Source: a virus. From it: 64,000 nt of DNA. The DNA is taken from the IMG/VR virus record IMGVR_UViG_3300027969_002881, positions 1 to 64,000 of that record. The stretch is one strand, 5' to 3'. The stretch's first letter is position 1; the number at the start of each line of letters is the position of its first letter. The notes beneath the pieces were generated by a model. That model had not been told where the DNA came from. It made no database searches and worked only from the letters and a program-made list of their open reading frames with translations. Position numbers and translations under genes: made by a program. Shown piece after piece: positions 42,398-51,063 of the stretch.

Positions 42398-42562
42398 ATG
42401 AAACGAGAAATTATCACTGCTAAAGTTCCAAAACAAAAGCGACGTGCTGACTTCTTGTTCCATGATGGGCAGTTCAAGCCAAAGTGTGTTCAAAGCAAAG
42501 TTTTATACAATCGTAAAAAATTGGTAAAACTTAACATTGACACAAATGGTAAAGACTGCTAA
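42398..42562 (+). CDS. Small basic protein (54 aa)
   Basis: ATG 42398 after AGGAAG (42388-42393), TAA 42562. Begins MKREIITAKVPKQKRRADFL and ends IDTNGKDC; strongly basic, probably nucleic-acid binding. Driven by its own promoter. Its 3' end carries the next promoter's -35. Confidence 0.6.
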   Translation: MKREIITAKVPKQKRRADFLFHDGQFKPKCVQSKVLYNRKKLVKLNIDTNGKDC

Positions 42563-42565
42563 AAT
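42537..42565 (+). promoter_or_regulatory. Sigma70-type promoter TTGACA-17-TAAAAT
   Basis: -35 42537-42542 inside the upstream gene, -10 42560-42565. Confidence 0.7.
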
Positions 42566-42631
42566 AACGGTATGATAAGCAATAGTGCATGTCATACATT
42601 TTACACACACAGAGAAAAGGTAAATTTCAAA

Positions 42632-42889
42632 ATGGCTACTTCTAAACTTTTTACAGTTATCGGCGTTTCAACACTTGCAGGCAAAACTAAAGTTCGCTTT
42701 GCTAACGACCTCGCCACTCGTATTAAAAACTTGGTCAAGAACGGACACACTAATATTGAGTTGTTCGAACTGCCAACAGCAATGACCAAAGAGGCTGGTC
42801 TTGCTTATGCTAAGGCAAACTCCTTGTTTGCTATTCCTGCAGACACAGACACTTCTGCAGAAGATGTTATTGCCGCAGTTAGTAAGTAA
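42632..42889 (+). CDS. Small hypothetical protein
   Basis: 85 residues from ATG 42632 after AAAAGG. MATSKLFTVIGVSTLAGKTK, helical middle. An in-frame ATG at 42572 would add 20 residues and sit at the expected transcript start, but that extension looks non-coding. Followed by a terminator. Unknown. Confidence 0.6.
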   Translation: MATSKLFTVIGVSTLAGKTKVRFANDLATRIKNLVKNGHTNIELFELPTAMTKEAGLAYAKANSLFAIPADTDTSAEDVIAAVSK

Positions 42890-42902
42890 TAGCATATTAT
42901 AT

Positions 42903-42928
42903 GCAGGGGTGTTCTGCCCCTGCTTTTT
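42903..42928 (+). terminator. Intrinsic terminator
   Basis: Stem GCAGGGG (42903-42909) / CCCCTGC (42917-42923), seven-base loop, then five T. Confidence 0.88.
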
Positions 42929-42947
42929 AATTTTATAAGGAAGTGTG

Positions 42948-43175
42948 ATGCTGACTAAACAAGAGATAGAATATATACAGGCTGCACCTGCTCCTGGCAT
43001 AGTATTCCAAACATTAAATGATATATTACAGTGGGAAGGTTGGAACAGTCCAACTCATAAAGGCTGGGTCTGCTGGGCTGTAGAACAAAGCCTAATTGCC
43101 AAAGGCTTACTTGTTAAAGTAAGTGGCGGCCGTGGTCGCGGTCGTAAAAATCATTTCATGTTAAAAGCCTTTTAA
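42948..43175 (+). CDS. Small hypothetical protein
   Basis: 75 residues, ATG 42948 after AAGGAAG (the GTG at 42945 is rejected). TLNDILQWEGWNSPTHKG then a Gly/Arg-rich turn (SGGRGRGRKNHF) suggest a small winged-helix-like or RNA-binding protein. Unknown. Confidence 0.6.
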   Translation: MLTKQEIEYIQAAPAPGIVFQTLNDILQWEGWNSPTHKGWVCWAVEQSLIAKGLLVKVSGGRGRGRKNHFMLKAF

Positions 43176-43187
43176 AAAGGAAGCGTG

Positions 43188-43406
43188 ATGAGCAGACTCC
43201 AATTACATGGTAGACAATTTATGGTGTTCGATCCCAGTGACAAACAACACCGCAAGTGGTTCGCCGATTTTAACAAGAACAGATCATGGTCTCGCTGTCC
43301 AGTTCGTTTTGTGGTCAATGACGACCATGGTGATTTGGTCACCCAAATCCAAAGAGAGTTAATCCAACATTATGTTGACAAAGAATTTAAATCCATTAAA
43401 GAATAA
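43188..43406 (+). CDS. Small hypothetical protein
   Basis: 72 residues, ATG 43188 after AAGGAAG. MSRLQLHGRQFMVFDPSDKQ, basic and aromatic. The leader (AAGGAAGxGTGATG) matches the previous gene's. Unknown. Confidence 0.6.
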   Translation: MSRLQLHGRQFMVFDPSDKQHRKWFADFNKNRSWSRCPVRFVVNDDHGDLVTQIQRELIQHYVDKEFKSIKE

Positions 43407-43407
43407 T

Positions 43408-43518
43408 ATGACACAACCTGTTACACACAAAGTCGGCGACAAAGTTCGCAGTTCAACTGGCGGCACGATCACTTACACAACGACAGGTCTAATCCATACA
43501 ATGTCGAAGAATCGTTAA
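43408..43518 (+). CDS. Very small protein (36 aa)
   Basis: ATG 43408 to TAA 43518. HKVGDKVRSSTGGTITYTTT looks like a tiny KOW/SH3-like beta motif. No clear ribosome site; start is one base after the previous stop. The stop is immediately followed by the next -35. Confidence 0.45.
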   Translation: MTQPVTHKVGDKVRSSTGGTITYTTTGLIHTMSKNR

Positions 43519-43547
43519 TTGACACAAATTAAGATTTTAGATATAAT
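43519..43547 (+). promoter_or_regulatory. Sigma70-type promoter TTGACA-17-TATAAT
   Basis: -35 43519-43524 in TTGACACAAATT, -10 43542-43547, followed by TTTAACAAAAGGAG before the MoxR gene. Third version of the promoter-leader cassette. Confidence 0.8.
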
Positions 43548-43577
43548 AGACACATAGTTTAACAAAAGGAGTTAGTA

Positions 43578-44687
43578 ATGGCAAAGCGTGAACAGGCAAG
43601 TGAAGCCCGTACAGTAAAAATTAGTGAGGCAAAGCGGTACATCCGCCATGCTATGAAGGCTAAACGACCCGTATTTCTATGGGGTCCTCCAGGCGTAGGT
43701 AAATCCGACCTTGCCGCACAATTGGCAGAAGACATGGGCGGCGCACTTATTGACGTGCGTTTGAACTTGTGGGAACCTACAGACATTAAAGGTATCCCTT
43801 ATTACAATGCTAAAGAGAATGTTATGAGCTGGGCTCCCCCAGCAGAACTGCCCACTAAAGAGTTTGCTAAGAAGCATCCCGTGGTAGTCTTGTTCTTGGA
43901 CGAGCTAGCAGGTGCCGCACCTGCGGTACAGGCCGCGGCTTACCAACTTATCCTTAACCGCAAGGTAGGCACATATGAACTGCCAGACAATGTTGTTATT
44001 ATGGCGGCTGGTAACCGGATGTCCGACAAAGGTGTAACTTATCGTATGCCAACGCCGTTGGCTAACCGTTTTGTACACTTTGAACTTCGCGTGGACTTTG
44101 CGGACTGGAACGTGTGGGCTTTGAAGAACCGTATACATCCAGACGTAGTTGGTTATTTGAACTACCAAAAAGGTGACCTCTACAACTTTGATCCCACAGT
44201 ACACGACCGTAGCTTTGCTACTCCACGTAGCTGGAGTTTTGTGTCGGATCTTATTGATGACGAGATGACAGACAACGAGCAGACCGATATGGTATGTGGT
44301 TGTATTGGTGAAGGACTTGCTATTAAGTTTATGGCTCATCGTAAGATTAGCGCAGACTTGCCTAACCCCGCAGACATTCTTGCTGGTAAAGTTAAAGAGC
44401 TTAAGGTTAAAGAAGTGTCCGCTATGTACAGTTTGACAACTGGCATGTGCTACGAGCTCAAAGACAACTACGAGAACGCTAAGAAGAGCGGCAAGCTGGA
44501 CACATGGCACTCTAACTGTGAAAACTTTATCCAGTTTATGATGGATAATTTTGAGGCAGAGATGGTTATTATGGGTGCCCATACAGCACTTAAGAATTAC
44601 AACTTGCCCTTTGACCACAAGAAGCTTAAGAACTTCCCGGACTTCTTTAAACGCTATGCTCACTTGGTAGTGGATGTATCCAATTAA
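43578..44687 (+). CDS. MoxR-like AAA+ ATPase
   Basis: 369 residues. Walker A GPPGVGKS near 36-43, Walker B VVLFLDELAG near 104-112, and sensor segment VVIMAAGNRMSD. MoxR ATPases act as chaperones that remodel partners together with VWA-domain proteins; such a partner is encoded 420 bases downstream. Driven by its own strong promoter. Exact target unknown. Confidence 0.88.
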   Translation: MAKREQASEARTVKISEAKRYIRHAMKAKRPVFLWGPPGVGKSDLAAQLAEDMGGALIDVRLNLWEPTDIKGIPYYNAKENVMSWAPPAELPTKEFAKKHPVVVLFLDELAGAAPAVQAAAYQLILNRKVGTYELPDNVVIMAAGNRMSDKGVTYRMPTPLANRFVHFELRVDFADWNVWALKNRIHPDVVGYLNYQKGDLYNFDPTVHDRSFATPRSWSFVSDLIDDEMTDNEQTDMVCGCIGEGLAIKFMAHRKISADLPNPADILAGKVKELKVKEVSAMYSLTTGMCYELKDNYENAKKSGKLDTWHSNCENFIQFMMDNFEAEMVIMGAHTALKNYNLPFDHKKLKNFPDFFKRYAHLVVDVSN

Positions 44688-45054
44688 AGAATCTGAGAAC
44701 AAACGAAAGGCCTTGGAAGTGTTAAACTTCTGGGTGCCTGACGAAGAGAAGAAAGACTTAATTCCTTTTTTGGATGGTACAGTAGACTTAGTATATGGTG
44801 GATTGGATTATGCCAGAAGTGTGATAGGTACTGACAAAATTACAAGAAGCATGATCATTGACTACTTTGAACATGCTCAAACTACTTGGCCAAAGACAAC
44901 TATGCCTATAGGTGTTTCTAGGGCGTTAGTAAAAAGTTGGTGTAAAGAACTAGGCATTAAACCTTTACACTATTATTCTACAATGCATAATAGATATATT
45001 TGGTTTAAAGAAGAGCAGGACTCTTTTGCTTTCAAATTAAAATTTGGTTTGTAA
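44674..45054 (+). CDS. Hypothetical protein between MoxR and VWA genes
   Basis: 126 residues. KALEVLNFWVPDEEKKDLIP and SRALVKSWCKELGIKPLHYY; helical. Overlaps moxR by 14 bases and ends just before the VWA promoter. May link the pair. Unknown. Confidence 0.55.
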   Translation: MYPIKESENKRKALEVLNFWVPDEEKKDLIPFLDGTVDLVYGGLDYARSVIGTDKITRSMIIDYFEHAQTTWPKTTMPIGVSRALVKSWCKELGIKPLHYYSTMHNRYIWFKEEQDSFAFKLKFGL

Positions 45055-45083
45055 TTGACACAAATATATTTTGCATATATAAT
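45055..45083 (+). promoter_or_regulatory. Sigma70-type promoter TTGACA-17-TATAAT
   Basis: -35 45055-45060 directly after a stop, -10 45078-45083; TAAGGA follows before ATG 45107. Confidence 0.8.
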
Positions 45084-45106
45084 ATATACATTAGTAAGGA
45101 ATACAT

Positions 45107-46327
45107 ATGAAACTAGATGTCAGAGACCGTTTAACTAAAGCTCGTGTTAAGATGCTACTAAAGCATCCGTTTTGGGGTAACTTAGCTACCCGCATGAAGA
45201 TTGTAGAAGCAGGAGACTGGTGCAAGACTGCCGCAACAGATGGTCGCCACTTTTACTACTGTGAAGAATTTATTAACAGCCTAGACGATGATGAACTAGT
45301 GTTCCTGTTTGGACACGAAGTCGGACATTGCGTTTATAACCACATGGGACGTCGCGGAGAACGAGACCCTGCTTTGTGGAACATGGCCGGTGACTATCTT
45401 ATTAACGACATGCTTATCACAAATAATGTAGGTAAGAAGATTACTAAGGTGCCAATCCTATGGGATCCTAAGTACCGCGACATGACCGCAGAAGAAGTCT
45501 ATGACGAGCTGTTTAAGAACGCTGTTAAGATCCAAGTTACTTTGGACATGCACATGGACGGTACTGGAGAAGAAGGCGAAGGCGACGCTGATGGTAACGG
45601 CAAGAAAAAAGGTATAGGCAGTGACGGCAAGAGTGGCAGCTCGGGTATCAAAATTGATGACGAGACAATGAAGAAGATCCGAGATGAGGTCAAGGAAGCT
45701 GTTCTTCAAAGTGCTCAAGCCGCAGGCGCTGGTAACACTCCGGTAGGCATTAAACGCCTTATCCAACAATTTACTGCTCCTAAAATGCGTTGGCAGGATC
45801 TGTTACAGATCCAATTAGAGTCTAGCTTAAAGAATAATTATAGTTTTACACGACCAAGTCGCAAGGGCTGGCATACTGGCGCGGTACTGCCAGGTATGTT
45901 GCCAGCAGAACATTTGGATGTTGCTATTGCCATTGACATGTCGGGTAGTATTAGTGCAGAGATGGCACAGGACTTTTTGTCAGAAGTTAAGGGCATGATG
46001 GATATGTACACAACTTACAGTATCCACGTATTTTGCTTTGACACAGAAGTGTACAATCCTGTAACATTTACAGACGACAGTGGAGAAGACATTTACGAAT
46101 ATGAACCACAAGGTGGTGGTGGTACAGACTTTGACTGTGCGTTTAGGTACATGAAAGATAATGACATTAACCCTAAACAATTTGTAATGTTTACAGATGG
46201 ATATCCGTTTAACAGCTGGGGTGATGAAAACTACTGTGACACAATCTTCATTATACATGGTAATGACCAAATTGAAGCACCATTTGGTGTCACTGCTCAC
46301 TATGAATTAGACAGGGCTACAGCATAA
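45107..46327 (+). CDS. VWA-like protein with HExxH metallopeptidase domain
   Basis: 406 residues. The N-terminal domain has FGHEVGHCVYNH near 69-80 (HExxH zinc motif); a Gly/Lys/Asp linker follows; the C-terminal VWA domain has IDMSGSIS near 276 (MIDAS), GGGGTDF and FTDGYP. This matches the DUF2201-plus-VWA type that pairs with MoxR ATPases. The pair could remodel or cleave a host or virion complex. Ends at an intrinsic terminator. Confidence 0.88.
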   Translation: MKLDVRDRLTKARVKMLLKHPFWGNLATRMKIVEAGDWCKTAATDGRHFYYCEEFINSLDDDELVFLFGHEVGHCVYNHMGRRGERDPALWNMAGDYLINDMLITNNVGKKITKVPILWDPKYRDMTAEEVYDELFKNAVKIQVTLDMHMDGTGEEGEGDADGNGKKKGIGSDGKSGSSGIKIDDETMKKIRDEVKEAVLQSAQAAGAGNTPVGIKRLIQQFTAPKMRWQDLLQIQLESSLKNNYSFTRPSRKGWHTGAVLPGMLPAEHLDVAIAIDMSGSISAEMAQDFLSEVKGMMDMYTTYSIHVFCFDTEVYNPVTFTDDSGEDIYEYEPQGGGGTDFDCAFRYMKDNDINPKQFVMFTDGYPFNSWGDENYCDTIFIIHGNDQIEAPFGVTAHYELDRATA

Positions 46328-46342
46328 AAAACTTAGTTTTTA

Positions 46343-46367
46343 TAGACCTTTCGGGGTCTATTTTTTT
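46343..46367 (+). terminator. Intrinsic terminator
   Basis: Stem TAGACC (46343-46348) / GGTCTA (46355-46360), six-base loop, then seven T. Confidence 0.85.
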
Positions 46368-46394
46368 GACTTTATAATTTAATTAGTGTATAAT
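46366..46394 (+). promoter_or_regulatory. Sigma70-type promoter TTGACT-17-TATAAT
   Basis: -35 46366-46371 overlapping the terminator T-run, -10 46389-46394. Confidence 0.65.
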
Positions 46395-46406
46395 AAGACT
46401 ATGTAC

Positions 46407-46414
46407 TATAAATA
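46407..46414 (+). promoter_or_regulatory. Late promoter octamer TATAAATA
   Basis: Exact T4 late consensus; predicted +1 at 46420, 26 bases before ATG 46446, with AGGAG at 46432-46436. Together with the promoter before it, this gene can be read both early and late. Confidence 0.65.
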
Positions 46415-46445
46415 TTTATGGTATATTATATAGGAGTTACCGAAC

Positions 46446-46679
46446 ATGAACATTCAAGATTTATCTATTTTACTTGCAGCCGTTGAGTTGGCTGTCAAGC
46501 GTGGCACATTCAGCATTTTTGAAATTGGTGCTGTTGGCCAAACTGCGGACAAACTAGCCGCTTTCCTTAAGGATGCTAACGAGCAAGCCGAAGCTGCCAA
46601 AGCTGCCGCTGAACAAGCTAGTGCCGAAGGTCAAGCACCTGCTGAAGCCGCTCCAGAAGCCCCGGCCGAGCAAGCCTAA
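46446..46679 (+). CDS. Small Ala/Glu-rich protein
   Basis: 77 residues. Helical N-terminus (IQDLSILLAAVELAVKRGTF) and Ala/Glu/Pro-rich tail (EAAPEAPAEQA). Unknown; double promoter suggests constant need, perhaps in the virion. Confidence 0.6.
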   Translation: MNIQDLSILLAAVELAVKRGTFSIFEIGAVGQTADKLAAFLKDANEQAEAAKAAAEQASAEGQAPAEAAPEAPAEQA

Positions 46680-46692
46680 TTAGGAGATTACT

Positions 46693-47298
46693 ATGCCCGA
46701 ATTTATCAAGCATGTTGGGCAGGTAAACAGCACAGGCAAGAAGTGTGTTGTAGTGTTCAGGGAAATCCCTGGCGCTACTGATTCTTGCCTTGTTGTTGAA
46801 ACTGAAACATTGCCACAATTATATCATGATGATGTGATCTCTGCTATCGAAAGTGCGGCGGCGCAAGAAGATATGGATTTCTTCAAGTATGCCACACGCA
46901 GTACTCTTCATGATGGTAGAAATATGCTGGAAGCCATGCACCTAAGTGGTTGGATGAAAAAACTTCCCACCAGTGAAGTCACTATGATGCCCACAAGAGA
47001 AATTAAGATTAGTTTACATGATCTTAATAAACAATTATCATCTTTAAACAAGGACAGTAAATCGACAAGTGGAGATATTTCTGCTGATGAGGGAACAAGC
47101 ACTCCAGCTGGTGTACTTGACGATACAAAAATTGCCAATCAAATGCGTAGTCAAGCGTCATTCTTTCACAAAGAATCACAGCGATTATTAGCTGAAGCTG
47201 AAGCACTTGATCCAAGTAAAACTAAAACTACTGTTAAAGAATCTGTTACCGCAGATCCAGAGGTTAAAGTTAAAAGAAAATATACTAAAAAAAAGTAA
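46693..47298 (+). CDS. Hypothetical protein
   Basis: 201 residues after TAGGAG. GKKCVVVFREIPGATDSCLV then helices and a disordered Lys-rich tail (VKRKYTKKK). Family known to me only as unnamed proteins of similar phages. Confidence 0.6.
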   Translation: MPEFIKHVGQVNSTGKKCVVVFREIPGATDSCLVVETETLPQLYHDDVISAIESAAAQEDMDFFKYATRSTLHDGRNMLEAMHLSGWMKKLPTSEVTMMPTREIKISLHDLNKQLSSLNKDSKSTSGDISADEGTSTPAGVLDDTKIANQMRSQASFFHKESQRLLAEAEALDPSKTKTTVKESVTADPEVKVKRKYTKKK

Positions 47299-47314
47299 TT
47301 AAGGAACCCACGAC

Positions 47315-47632
47315 ATGGCAATTAGGAGAAAGGATCGAAGTTTTGAAGAGATCCTTAAAGATGTGGTCATGGAAGAAGTTCCAATAGAATACATCACACA
47401 CATTCAACTAAAATTGAATGATGGGAATACTTTAGAATTTAGTCAAGAAGAACTATCGGGCATGAAAGATGCCAGAGAAGTTTTAAAGGCACAGGGACTT
47501 GAACATTTAAAAGAACAGGTACAAGACATTGAAGTTTTTATTGACAGTGCTAAAATCAAAGGCAAAGTTATTCAATATGTAAGAACTTTATTAACTAGCC
47601 AATTTGGCGATGAAAATGACACTAAGAACTGA
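47315..47632 (+). CDS. Hypothetical protein
   Basis: 105 residues after AAGGAA. YITHIQLKLNDGNTLEFSQE strands, then a long helix. Overlaps thyX. Unknown. Confidence 0.6.
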   Translation: MAIRRKDRSFEEILKDVVMEEVPIEYITHIQLKLNDGNTLEFSQEELSGMKDAREVLKAQGLEHLKEQVQDIEVFIDSAKIKGKVIQYVRTLLTSQFGDENDTKN

Positions 47633-48500
47633 AATTGATTTTGAAAAAGATACGAACTATGTTCCAGTATTGGATCATGGTTTTGTAGGTCTTGTTGACC
47701 ATATGGGCAGTGATAACGCTATTGTTCAGGCTGCTCGTGTTAGCTATGGTGCTGGCACAAAACAAGTTCAAGACGATAGAAACCTAATCCGTTATCTAAT
47801 GCGTCATGAACACACAACACCATTTGAGATGTGCGAAGTAAAGTTTCACATTAAACTTCCTATCTTCGTTATGCGACAACTTGTACGGCATCGTACTGCC
47901 AGCATGAACGAATATAGTGCTCGTTATAGTGTGCTTACAGATGAGTTTTACATTCCCGAACTAGAACAAATCCAAAAGCAAAGCACAACTAACAAGCAGG
48001 GTCGTGAAGATGCTGAATGGGGCTTTGAAGAAAAACGCGGTGTACAACATGCCTTCCAACGTAGCTTTCATAATGCTTATAAAGAATATGCAAGTTTGCT
48101 AGGAAAAGAAGACTCTGGACTGGCTCGTGAGTTGGCTAGAAGTGTGCTTCCAGTAGGCGGATATACAGAATTGTATTGGAAAGCCAACTTGAAGAACTTC
48201 TTACACATGGCTCGCTTGCGTATGGATCCACACGCACAATGGGAAATCCGAGAGTTTGCAGGTGCTATGTATGACTTGGTTAAACCTTTGTTTCCTGAAG
48301 CCTGTTCGGCATTTGAAGACTACGCTGTTAATACTGTCAAGTTCAGTGCCGGAGAGTATGACTTATTAAAGAATTTAATCAGCTACGAAAAATGGATTAC
48401 ATTAATTGAAAAATACGGTAATGACGAAAAAGCCCTGGGACAAGACGCAGGGCTTGGTGTTCGTGAACTAAAAGAATTTAAAGAAAAATTAGGTTTGTAA
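47610..48500 (+). CDS. thyX: FAD-dependent thymidylate synthase
   Basis: 296 residues (ATG 47610; 47616 is also possible). RHRTASMNEYSARYS near 93-107 is the ThyX signature RHRxxSxNExSxRY. It makes dTMP with FAD and methylene-tetrahydrofolate for phage DNA synthesis. It ends facing the minus-strand island with a 12-base tail overlap. Confidence 0.95.
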   Translation: MKMTLRTEIDFEKDTNYVPVLDHGFVGLVDHMGSDNAIVQAARVSYGAGTKQVQDDRNLIRYLMRHEHTTPFEMCEVKFHIKLPIFVMRQLVRHRTASMNEYSARYSVLTDEFYIPELEQIQKQSTTNKQGREDAEWGFEEKRGVQHAFQRSFHNAYKEYASLLGKEDSGLARELARSVLPVGGYTELYWKANLKNFLHMARLRMDPHAQWEIREFAGAMYDLVKPLFPEACSAFEDYAVNTVKFSAGEYDLLKNLISYEKWITLIEKYGNDEKALGQDAGLGVRELKEFKEKLGL

Positions 48501-49043
48501 CGGATCAATACTTATCTCATTTATGTGCAGATAAGCTGGTTGTTCAGTTAACCATTTAATATAATTGGCGGCATCCTGAATTGTAATTGTTTTACGTCCA
48601 GGATGTTTCTCTTGCATGTTACTTAAAGTACCGAAGCTAATATAGCTTACTCTAGGTCCTTCATTCCATACTCCGTTAAGACATAGACTATTACAATAGT
48701 CACGCAATGCTTTCTTTTCCGCATTGTATAACCAATCTGTGGCTTTCATTACTCTATCAGTTGTACTACCAATAGCAATAATATGAGTTTTCTTTCCTAA
48801 TGCTTTTAACTTTTTGTACGTTGCTTCAAGTAATAGTGTTTGATTAAACTTCCACAATGCGCTACATAATATAACAACATCATATTCATGCGCTGATTCA
48901 GAAAACCTCTGTTGCTGTTCTGCTTTGGTTAAATCATAACCACAGCTTCTACTTATAAAGGTAACGTCGTGTTCTGCTAGAGATTCTTTTAATCCTTCTG
49001 CTAGACCATAATTGCTATTGCCTGCTATTAATATTTTTTTCAT
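48489..49043 (-). CDS. Short-chain dehydrogenase-like protein
   Basis: 184 residues. N-terminal Rossmann start KKILIAGNSNYGLAEGLKES (variant of GxxxGIG), VVILCSALW, and YNAEKKALRDYC with the catalytic YxxxK. Shorter than typical SDRs (about 250). Last gene of the minus-strand operon. Likely reduces a carbonyl on the operon's product. Confidence 0.7.
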   Translation of the reverse strand: MKKILIAGNSNYGLAEGLKESLAEHDVTFISRSCGYDLTKAEQQQRFSESAHEYDVVILCSALWKFNQTLLLEATYKKLKALGKKTHIIAIGSTTDRVMKATDWLYNAEKKALRDYCNSLCLNGVWNEGPRVSYISFGTLSNMQEKHPGRKTITIQDAANYIKWLTEQPAYLHINEISIDPLQT

Positions 49044-49753
49044 AATTCTTTCATTTTTTCCATATCATAATATAAATTAGGATCTTCATCCGGACAAGGA
49101 TTAAAATCACTTCTATTTATTTTAAATTCTTCTCCATTGATGATTCTGGTTAATAACTTAGCAAACACCAAATTATTTTCATCAGTGATGTGATTTTGTA
49201 ATCTAAGTCTTTCTAAATACATACGATTATCTGGAATACCAAAATGCTTTCTTTCTTCAACGTTTACGTAATCAAGAAAGAATTCTAATCCGCTATACTT
49301 CATAATTTCTATGTTCTTAGATTCACCTAATGACGGTAACATAATTAATTTTTTATCATTTTCAATTGATAATTTAACAATTTTTTCTATTAACGCTATA
49401 TGAACAAAATTGTCGAATTTAGAATCTTGTAAATGCAAATAATATTGTATCGCCGCTTTAAATAATTCTTGTTCTTTATGCTGATACGGCTCGCAAGTTT
49501 TCAATCTATATTCTACCGAAGAGAGATTTGGAATTGCTTCTTCGTGGTATAGTCTACCTGGGGCAGTGACTAAAAATACTATAATATCAAAGTTCTTATA
49601 ATTTTCTATAAATTTTAAATAAGAATAAAATAAACTTGTTCCTCTTCTGGCAAAATTTTCAACTTGACATCTGTTCATTGTAGATAGCAATGAACCCCAA
49701 CTTGTTAGACCAGTGCTGGCGGCATAGCTATCACCAAATATTGCTATTTTCAT
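49040..49753 (-). CDS. SGNH/GDSL-like hydrolase
   Basis: 237 residues. IAIFGDSYAAS is the N-terminal GDS block; later NHITDENN could supply the catalytic His/Asp pair region. The family removes acyl groups from lipids or glycans. Overlaps both neighbours by 4 bases. Fold assignment is by the first block only. Confidence 0.55.
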   Translation of the reverse strand: MKIAIFGDSYAASTGLTSWGSLLSTMNRCQVENFARRGTSLFYSYLKFIENYKNFDIIVFLVTAPGRLYHEEAIPNLSSVEYRLKTCEPYQHKEQELFKAAIQYYLHLQDSKFDNFVHIALIEKIVKLSIENDKKLIMLPSLGESKNIEIMKYSGLEFFLDYVNVEERKHFGIPDNRMYLERLRLQNHITDENNLVFAKLLTRIINGEEFKINRSDFNPCPDEDPNLYYDMEKMKEL

Positions 49754-51063
49754 TTAAACAATCTTGTATATTCAGGTACAATGTCTAGTATGCTATGCCC
49801 ACGTGCATGATCTAGGTAGTTGGTAAACTTAACAAACTCTGGAAGTTTATCGCTAAAGTCTGCACCCAACATGTATTTTGTAATACTGTTTAAAATATTT
49901 TCTGCGTTCTTAGCAATATCTTCTGGATATTCTGCGTTGAACTCAGTGATACATTTAGCATAGTATTCAACAATCTGTTGTTTCATATCAGCAGGTAATA
50001 CACGCACATTAACACGCTTTGGGCCGTGAGCTACATGATGTGTAATGATGGGACGCTTCTTTGTGCTGTTAATCTTAGTAAATCCGCTACTGTTTAACTT
50101 CCACTTCATAAAACGTGGTATGTGCCAAATATTATATGCTGTTACTGTACAAGCCAACCAAGCAAGTATGTTTGGATTCTTTTCTGCGTATTCATCTAAC
50201 TTTTGTAAATTCTTGTATGCTTGATTCCACTTTAATGGCCAACGCTGATATTCAACTGTTTCGCCCATGCCATCCATACTGGCACCAACACGAACTTGCT
50301 TAAACTGTGTCCACATATCTAATACACGGTTGGGCAAGTTACTCATATTGGTATTGTATTCAATAATCATCTTCTTACTATGACCTGCATCAATACATTT
50401 TTGTAGAAACTCGTAGTGACGTTCGATCATCATAGGCTCACCGCCTGCCATATAAACGTGCTTGATGTTTGGAATGTTTGCTTCTATCTGTGTCCAGAAA
50501 CTTTCACTGTTATGCCAGTCATAGTCTGTAGTAGACAATCTACCATTATCATTACGAGCTAATTTAACTGTTCCATGCGTATCTTTGTATTCATCACTGC
50601 CATGATATTCAGTCCATTGCTCGTACCAAGTATGACTATCAGTAGGGCCACACATGCGGCAAGCAAGATTACATAAGTTACCAAAACGCAGATCGTAGTA
50701 TTCTAAGTTTCTGTCTTTGATACTACCATCTTCTTCTGTGATATAACGAGCATCATCGATGTTAAACTTCCAGTTTTCTAATTCATATTGTCTGCGACTA
50801 TTAAGACCACTAGCTTCTTCTTGTTGACAACGTCCGCACTCTTGACTCCACTCACCTACTAACATGTTCTTGCGAACTTCTTTCATTAGTGTAGCATTAC
50901 GGGCAGTTTCCATATTGTCTCTACCAGCATTATACGGAGTTCCATCTTCGTGTCTAACAACACCTTGGTTATCCGTTACATTGGCTTGACAACAAACTCG
51001 AATGTCTCCATTATTGCGAACAGCCTGGAAGTTCCAAGGTATCGGGCAAAATGTATTACTCAT
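49750..51063 (-). CDS. Radical SAM protein, N-terminal twitch type
   Basis: 437 residues. N-terminal cysteine region FCPIPWNFQAVRNNGD and CC (24-25); a CGRCQQEE segment; the SAM cluster C131-x3-C135-x2-C138 in CNLACRMC; AGGEPM at 205-210. This order (FCxxPW...CC, then CxxxCxxC) is the twitch-containing radical SAM pattern. Substrate unknown. One of five of this type on this side of the window; overlaps the next gene by 8 bases. Confidence 0.9.
   Translation of the reverse strand: MSNTFCPIPWNFQAVRNNGDIRVCCQANVTDNQGVVRHEDGTPYNAGRDNMETARNATLMKEVRKNMLVGEWSQECGRCQQEEASGLNSRRQYELENWKFNIDDARYITEEDGSIKDRNLEYYDLRFGNLCNLACRMCGPTDSHTWYEQWTEYHGSDEYKDTHGTVKLARNDNGRLSTTDYDWHNSESFWTQIEANIPNIKHVYMAGGEPMMIERHYEFLQKCIDAGHSKKMIIEYNTNMSNLPNRVLDMWTQFKQVRVGASMDGMGETVEYQRWPLKWNQAYKNLQKLDEYAEKNPNILAWLACTVTAYNIWHIPRFMKWKLNSSGFTKINSTKKRPIITHHVAHGPKRVNVRVLPADMKQQIVEYYAKCITEFNAEYPEDIAKNAENILNSITKYMLGADFSDKLPEFVKFTNYLDHARGHSILDIVPEYTRLFK

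Noticed and set aside
43905-44702. 265-codon open frame on the minus strand
   Set aside because: Antisense to the well-supported MoxR gene, no motif or ribosome site; a shadow of codon bias.
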